Assembly: GCF_001649575.2 (NCBI RefSeq)
Contig: NC_051453.1
Span: forward strand, 16,993,052 to 17,057,051
Length of the DNA: 64,000 nucleotides
DNA from: Kryptolebias marmoratus
Lineage: Eukaryota; Chordata; Actinopteri; Cyprinodontiformes; Rivulidae
Direction: 5' to 3'
The notes under the pieces were generated by a model. That model did not search any database, had not been told where the DNA came from, and was given only the letters and a program-made list of their open reading frames with translations. A program made the translations under genes and the position numbers. Positions 57,841-64,000 of this stretch are shown one piece after another. Position 1 is the first letter of the stretch. The number at the start of each line of letters is the position of its first letter.

Positions 57841-58079
57841 ACTGATATAATGTCAGATAGAGAGAAATTAAAATGTTTTTTTATACCATGGCGTCAAACA
57901 TCTGGTTTAAACTATATTAAAATCCCTTATTAAGTAAAAAGATGGGTCTTAAACAAGATTTTAAAAGTCAATAGTCTGAGGAATGGATAGATGAACTGTT
58001 CTAGAGTTTGGGGCAGCCACAGCAAAAGGCTGATCGCTTTTATATTTTCATTACATTTTGGAACCAGATGGTTTATTAA
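57841..58079. other. Intergenic, nothing recognised
   Basis: AT-rich sequence between the Tc1 relic and the repeat array. Confidence 0.4.
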
Positions 58080-58580
58080 GCTCTCATCCAGTCAGCTATG
58101 ATTTGTATTTCATACTGTAGTTGGGCATTTTCCAAACTCATTATATTTGGGAATTTTAAAGACATAACAATGACTTTAAAGTCCAAATAATAACTGTAAA
58201 ACTCATAAATATGAATTTTAAACTCCCAGTTGTGTCTCCTAATTATGACATTTAAAGTGAAATGACTTTGAAAATCATAAAGAGGACTTTTAAAGGTTAA
58301 AAAAGTCATAGAACTTGAAAAATATGACTTTGCGTCTCATAATGACTTTGAAACTTGTACTTATGGCACTGTATTATGAAATGACTTGAAAAGATAAAAG
58401 TCATCAGAATAGACTTTAAAACTCAGAATTATGGCTCTGAAGCTCTTGATTTTGACTTTAAACCTCATAAATTGGACCCTATATTAAATCCTTATGGCTT
58501 TTAAAGATACAGTAATGACTGAAAATCATAATTATGACTTTGAAACTTATAGTATTGACTTTTCCACAAACAAATCAACA
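58080..58580. repeat. Degenerate 'GACTTTAAAACTCATAATTAT' array
   Basis: About 500 bp of diverged units alternating 'atgactttgaaa' or 'gactttaaa' with 'ctcataatta'. Unit length is roughly 25-40 bp with many substitutions and indels. No coding content. Confidence 0.8.
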
Positions 58581-61500
58581 CGATGGACCAAATTTTATAC
58601 ATTCCAACAAACACTCAAAGGGTTTTTAACTCAAAAGACAAATGTTAAGGTGTATAAACTTTGTTAAATAAAGAGTTTGTGACTCAAACTGTGACGAGCT
58701 GTTTCCACAAGGTTTGTTGTTTTTTTCTGTCTCTCAGTCTGTATGTTTGTCTGTCAAGAATTATGATTCACATAAACTCCTCAGTTCAATGCTAATTTTG
58801 TCAGCTGTCACAGACTCAACAGACTAAAACCAAACAACAGTGTGAGTGAACGGTACTTAGACAACCCAACGTCTGACTCTTTGTCCTTAATCTTTATTTT
58901 ATTAAAGAATGTTCCAAACACTCTCACAGCGACCGACATCCTTTTTTTTTTCCAAGAATAACACTATATCCACCACACATACATGCATATGAAGTGATAT
59001 GAAGTCCGTAGTCTGGTGATTTGTCATTTGTGATCATAAGAAAGCAGAACAACTTTCCCTTTACCCTAAAATACTGCAGCGAAACTGTTTGAAAATAATT
59101 AGAAGAAAATATCATTTTGTTCATTTTCAGAGGAAATGCTTAAACAAACCATAGTAATGACCACCCTCATCCTCTGTGAAATTGGTTTATTCCACGGTTT
59201 TGTGACCCAAAACAATGGCTAGATATAAATGTTTTTGGTCTGAAAGCTGTAGATTCCGAGTTGCACCTGAATGTTGCATGCTCAGGGAGACACGACTGTT
59301 CCCCAGCTTTCAGCATGCTCAGGAGAACATGTGAGGCACACAAACTGCAAACTGAGGCTTTTCCTTAGGAAGTAAAATCAAAAACTGGGACTAAATCAGC
59401 AGGAAACCCCAGTAAGAAAGAAAAAGATTGGCCAAGTATGCTGAAATAAAGCAGGTTAATGTTTTTTTGGAAAGTGACGAGATTTTAACGCAGGCTTTTT
59501 GATCAGGTTCCAGGTGAATGTGACGAGTATAAAAAGGTTTGCAAGATGTTTCAAAGGTTGTTCATGGCAGCATTACAAAAAAAATCATTCATTAGACTTC
59601 AGCATAGTTGAAAATATGAAGTATTTGGTCTTCTTCACTGCTATTTCACTAGTGGTCACTTGGAACAAATGTGTTTAAAAGCTTGTTTTTGTGTCGGCAG
59701 TTTAAATTACAGATACAAGTGTTCCCTGGAAACTACCTTGACCACTAAATAGGTGATTGTTTGTATCTTAAGGACTTTTTAATGCAGTTTGCTTGCAAAA
59801 GATATGAAAAGGTAAATGCTTGCTGCCAAGTTGTCGTGTGCAAACGCTATGAACAGCGTCAAGTTGATTTTTTACACTCAAAGAGCTGATCCAACATTTT
59901 ATTTGTGAGGTTTCTGTTTTGAATCGTTTTAGTATTTTCTGCATCTGATGTGCTTGGTCCACGTCACCTTGACAGTGGATAAAAAGCTTAAAGACACCAA
60001 GATTAGCACACAAATATTCTGTCATGTTACATAACGGCTGACTCAATTCCTACAAAGATTATATGAGCATAATGTACACGACTTGTAGGCACTGAAAATA
60101 AAAGAAATTGAAGAAATATTATTGAAATCTGCTCTCCCTCAAATCACCATTAATCCCTGAATTTTCTGTAAAACTTTTTAAAACTTTACTACAGAAAAAA
60201 ACACCCTGGTTTTAAAAGGATAGTTTAAAGGTATAGTTCAGATTGTCTGAAGTGGAGTTCATTGAAGTTATCAGTAGTATCTCACTGAGCTGGGACTGTT
60301 GGCAACTACTTATAGACACAAAATTGCAAGAAAATGCACAAATTTTCACTTGGAATCACACTGGATTAAAACGTTTTCATGAGTAAGTAAATGGTAATAA
60401 ATTGCGACATTCACTTTTTGTTGTTAGTCACAGATTGTCCTAATCATGCCTCTGTTTGATCACAATTTCTTCTCTTTTTTTTTTCTCCAATCAGTCATAA
60501 TCTAGTTTCATGGGTTGTTCTCACATTTCTGTTTTTTTTTAACTCCTGAAAACTAAACTGGACAGGGTTTGAGAGTGAATTTGTTGCACAAAACTTTGTT
60601 ACAACAGATGCAGCCCGGTGAGATACTGGCAGAAATGACGTAAACAGTCACATAAAGTCTTTGAGTTTGGAGGGGTAACTTTTAAGTTGTCACATTTTAA
60701 AACTGGCCCGAGTCTGACAAGCTGCTAGTTTGCCTTTTCATGAGGGTTTCATCCTGATTCTCCAAACTGAGATCACCCTGACCGCTCCCTTCCAGCTGTT
60801 AACAATCCCACAAAACCTACATCATAAAATCTGATCTATCTCTTTACTAAATTGTATTAAAGCACGAACGTACGTGATTGAGGCCCCGTCCACACTACTG
60901 TGGATACTTTTTAAAAAACTGTAGATATTCTGTTGCATTTGCACCTCCCGTCCATAGTGGGGAAAACTGATATCTTTAAAAAACATTTTCTTGCCACCTA
61001 GTGGTGTGGCATGGGGCTTTCAGTGATTTTGTTTGAATTTGTTTTAAAAAAGAAACACAGCGTAGATAAAGCCTGAGACCTTGGCCCCATGGGGTTGTAA
61101 GTTTGGGGCCTCCATCAAAATAAAAGGAGTTGCATAGGTTAGAAGTCAGAGCTGTTAAATGTTACATCTGACTCTAAAAACACTAAATATTATGACTTGA
61201 AGTTCAGAAGTGGGACTTCACAAACCAAAGGTGATGTTCAGGTTGTAATTTCAACCTTCCTCGCAATCGGACTGACCGATTTAACTTGTTAAAATCTGCC
61301 CAGTAGCTTCATTTTTTTTACCACTGGAGGGACTCGTGCTAAGCTAAGCTAACATACTCTGACTGCTTCATAAAGAAAACAATGGTATCGTTTAACCTTT
61401 AAATAACCTCAAAACCCCAATCTGGAAGTCAAATTGTGCTCAGATAAGTTAGAAATAATTGTATCATATATATGTATGAGAGAAAGCATGCTTTAACCAA

Positions 61501-61618
61501 GACGGAAACATGCTTCAGGAGAATGATAAAGGTGAATTCTGCTGTGGAGTCTTGTGCCTTTTTCCTCCTCTGCTGTGACACACAGAGAAGACGTGGCGCC
61601 GTCGTTTATCGTTCAGAG
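58581..61618. other. Intergenic between the two TMEM61-like genes
   Basis: Three kilobases without a recognisable gene. The stretch at about 60190-60850 resembles a non-autonomous fish repeat also hinted at in usp24 intron 48 and at 49800-50150. Short minus-strand frames (58924-59124, 59768-60046) are AT-rich and not credible. Confidence 0.45.
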
Positions 61619-63231
61619 TCACACCTCAAAGCTGATTTCTCTCGACTGTCCAAACAGGGGCTCTGTTGCCAGGTGCGTGTCTGAATATGCTCGCCGCAGG
61701 TGCGTCGAGCTGCACGTGGTCTTGATGGCAACCTCATAGGGAGGCGGGGGTCCCAGCCACGGGGGAGGGTGAGGCGCTGGGCTAAATCCACCAGAGTCCA
61801 TGGGTGGGTAGTCAAAATCCTCCACACGTCCAGCGGGCCTCTGGCGTTCCGTTGACCTACACCCACACAAAAACGAGATGTGATGAGAGAAAAGGTGCGT
61901 GAAAACGCATATAGATTTTTAGTTCTCTAACAGGAGTTGTTGAGTCGTAAATAGCAAAATGAGACGCCACTCTAAGTTGTTACGCTTACCAGTATTGTGA
62001 AGAAATTTTGAAGTGTGGTTCTGAGGAAAAATTATGAACAATAAATATCTTACCTATTGTAGATAGCTCATTGAACAACCTCAGTTTGGAGGAGCTAGTC
62101 CAAGAGGGGTCAAGAACAAAGTGGACTGCTGCTGTCTTAAAACAACTCCCGTCTCAAATATTTAATTGCGGTTCAATACTGTAAATGCTTCTACAGGACC
62201 CACTTCAGAAGATCTGATTTATCATTTTAGGTCTTCGAAAGTGGAAGTTATATAATATTTTAACTTAATAATAAAAAATAATAATCTTTTTTTACATTTT
62301 ATTTTTCACATCACTCTAACCACACTAACAGAAATCGGTCAACAGAGTCTTTGTGTAGCAGTTTCTGTGTCCAGAAACCCAGGATGCTAAAGGCAAATAA
62401 ATAACCCAAACCCCGAAAACAAGAAACCAGACAACAAAATGGCGGTCCATGTCTTGTATACGCTTCCTCCCGATCAGTGACTCATGCAAATATGGTGCAC
62501 GGCTTGGTCCAGTATTGGTTTGGGAACTAATGTACGTCACTAGATGCTATTTGTGGTTTGAAAGGGGTATCGGTGAGCTGCAGAACAGCCAGTAGGCATA
62601 TTTTATGACTTCTTAAAACAGAAATTTCAACTTCAATGGGAAGAAAACATGGAAATGCAATTGTGTCTACATATGTGCCAATAAAATACTTCCTTACTTA
62701 GAGCAGAGAGCGTTAGTTCAGACAAACCCATAATCAGGATTTCTGGTTTCTGTCAACAGAATTAAATCATCAGGAGTTATACTCAGACGGACTGCACTGA
62801 AGACAGCAACTGATATTTACACTGAGAACATAGTCATTCACCCACCTGGGAAGAAACACTGATTGGGACTCTGGGAAGCGGGTCAGTGGAGGAGAGAAGA
62901 GAGCCTGGCTCGGGTAGTTGATGTACTCATTGTATGGGCAATGGGGACAGTCTGGGTCCAACTCCCGGCGATTGTAGTTTGCAGCACTTTTGCTGTTCAT
63001 AGCCCAAAACAGTCCGAGGACAAGCATGACCACCCCCAGCACCACACTGCAGAGGGAGAAAGCCTGCAGGCGGCTTTGGTACGAGGCCAGGAAGGCTGTG
63101 GAGCCCCCAGTCACAATGAGGAAGGCTCCGAGGAAGATTGCTCCATGGTGCAAGGAAGGCATCCTCCTCCTCCAGCACTGCCAACTGTCTCCGATGTTAC
63201 CGCTTGGCTGGGACTGGCTGGACTGTGTCAT
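61619..63231 (-). CDS. TMEM61-like two-TM protein, paralogue B
   Basis: Two coding exons, 62846-63231 and 61619-61856, give about 207 aa (human TMEM61 is about 210). The likely start is the second in-frame Met, at 63162: it begins 'MPSLHHGAIFLG', which aligns with the start of paralogue A ('MSVHHGTLIGLG'), and has A at -3, while the outer ATG at 63231 has T at -3. That would give 184 aa. Two helices lie at about residues 5-26 and 32-54 of the short form. The loop contains 'DPDCPHCPYNEYINYPSQAL'. The tail has 'PPPWLGPPPPYEVAIKT', a PPxY motif in the same setting as paralogue A's, followed by 'RRAYSDTHLA' and ends 'EISFEV'. The single intron is phase 2 and splits an Arg codon as in A. The gene lies tandem to A on the same strand, so a local duplication is the simplest explanation. 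Function unknown. Confidence 0.72.
61857..62845. other. Intron of TMEM61-like B
   Basis: About 1 kb, AT-rich. The part at 62045-62200 shares a 'tatcttacctattgtagata' type block with usp24 intron 48 and is likely a repeat fragment. No exon is seen. Confidence 0.45.
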
Positions 63232-64000
63232 TCACATGTAAACAGTAACACGGAGAGTGGGCCCCATGCACTCTGACAGACACCAGATATCCAAATAATT
63301 TCTGCCACAGTCACAGTAATCCTCTGGCACAGAAGTCTTCTTAAATCTTAATGTGTGGCTCCCATCATTTTCATCTCCATTACCGTTAAAGCACTCCTGA
63401 CTATCTGGTCCACGTGATAGTCCTTACTCTCTCGAGGTCCACTTCCAGGGTAAAAGTGTTAAAACTGATGGTTTGTGGCAAAAAAAAAGGGCAAAGAAAT
63501 AAAACGGTGAAGGCTGTGGTGCGTGTCAGGCTAATGTCGAGCAGCCGTGTGTTTATCATCAGGGCAGATGGACGAGAGGACAGCAGAGCCCATTAAGAAA
63601 TCTTTACTGGCGCCCCACCCTCCCTCTGTCTAATGTGTCTGAAGGGTACCACTTTAGTCTACGTTTGTGTGTGTGTGTGTACGTGTGTGAGTGTGTTAGA
63701 GAGAAATCGAGAGGAAGAGGGACCAAGAGTAAAAGAGTACATGTCATCGTCATTTCTCTGAACTGTTTTTTTTTTATATATATTTGGCTGAGAAAACTGG
63801 AATAACTGTCCCTAGATGAAACAAATACTTAAGCTTTATAGCCACTTCTCAGACAGATGAATGAGTGCAAAATGTTAAACATCTGAATTTGAGGCTTTAA
63901 AATAATATTCTGCAAACAAACTTTAGCCGTTCACTTCCTGTAACGTCCAGATGGGCCAGTGTTGATAAAATTAGTCAACAGAAAATGACCCACTTTATGT
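63232..64000. other. Upstream of TMEM61-like B
   Basis: Probable promoter side of paralogue B, with a (GT)n tract at about 63665-63681. No CpG island comparable to the one in front of paralogue A, and no further gene before the window ends. In mammals the next gene would be DHCR24, which is not visible here. Confidence 0.4.

Noticed and set aside
1..64000. CRISPR arrays, operons, phage or plasmid features, tRNA or rRNA genes
   Set aside because: None seen. The repeats are microsatellites, minisatellites or transposon relics, and the genes are spliced vertebrate genes.

Overview
The window is vertebrate nuclear DNA, almost certainly from a ray-finned (teleost) fish. It has interrupted genes with GT-AG introns, Tc1/mariner-type DNA transposon remnants of the kinds common in teleosts, many (AC)n/(GT)n microsatellites, and a gene order matching human chromosome 1p32 (USP24-PCSK9-BSND-TMEM61). 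No bacterial, phage or CRISPR features are present. All exon boundaries were worked out by eye from splice sites, reading frame and recalled family sequence; no search was run.

Layout. (1) 1-4883: intergenic, mostly old repeats. (2) 4884-6546, minus: bloc1s2, five coding exons, about 179 aa. (3) 6547-7644: a GC-rich divergent promoter shared by bloc1s2 and usp24, with two TFEB/CLEAR-type boxes, an NRF1-like site and an upstream ORF in the usp24 leader. (4) 7645-32885, plus: usp24, 66 coding exons that join in one frame into about 2590 aa, with UBA and USP catalytic domains; a roughly 2.5-kb 3' UTR follows. (5) 35653-37250: Tc1-like composite in the convergent spacer. (6) 38463-46124, minus: pcsk9, 12 coding exons, about 669 aa, catalytic triad intact, with a sterol-response-like element upstream. 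Its introns hold a second, inverted copy of the Tc1 composite, a minisatellite and microsatellites. (7) 47580-48580, minus: bsnd (barttin); the first two exons are clear, the 3' end is uncertain. (8) 51037-55507 and 61619-63231, minus: two tandem paralogues of a small two-TM, PPxY-tailed protein at the TMEM61 position. The rest is intergenic DNA with transposon relics.

Roles. Bloc1s2 belongs to BLOC-1/BORC (lysosome-related organelle biogenesis and positioning). Usp24 is a large deubiquitinase. Pcsk9 is the secreted proprotein convertase that directs the LDL receptor to lysosomes. Barttin is the beta subunit of ClC-K chloride channels. The TMEM61-like proteins have no function I can assign. 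The block reflects conserved synteny rather than a pathway.

Most notable: two GC-AG introns in usp24, and a third intron (pcsk9 intron 11) for which only a GC donor keeps the frame; two near-identical 974-bp inverted repeats bracketing pcsk9 exons 3-12; tandem CLEAR-like boxes at the bloc1s2 start; a near-perfect match to the human PCSK9 SRE; and the duplicated TMEM61-like locus. I found no convincing new multi-gene system.
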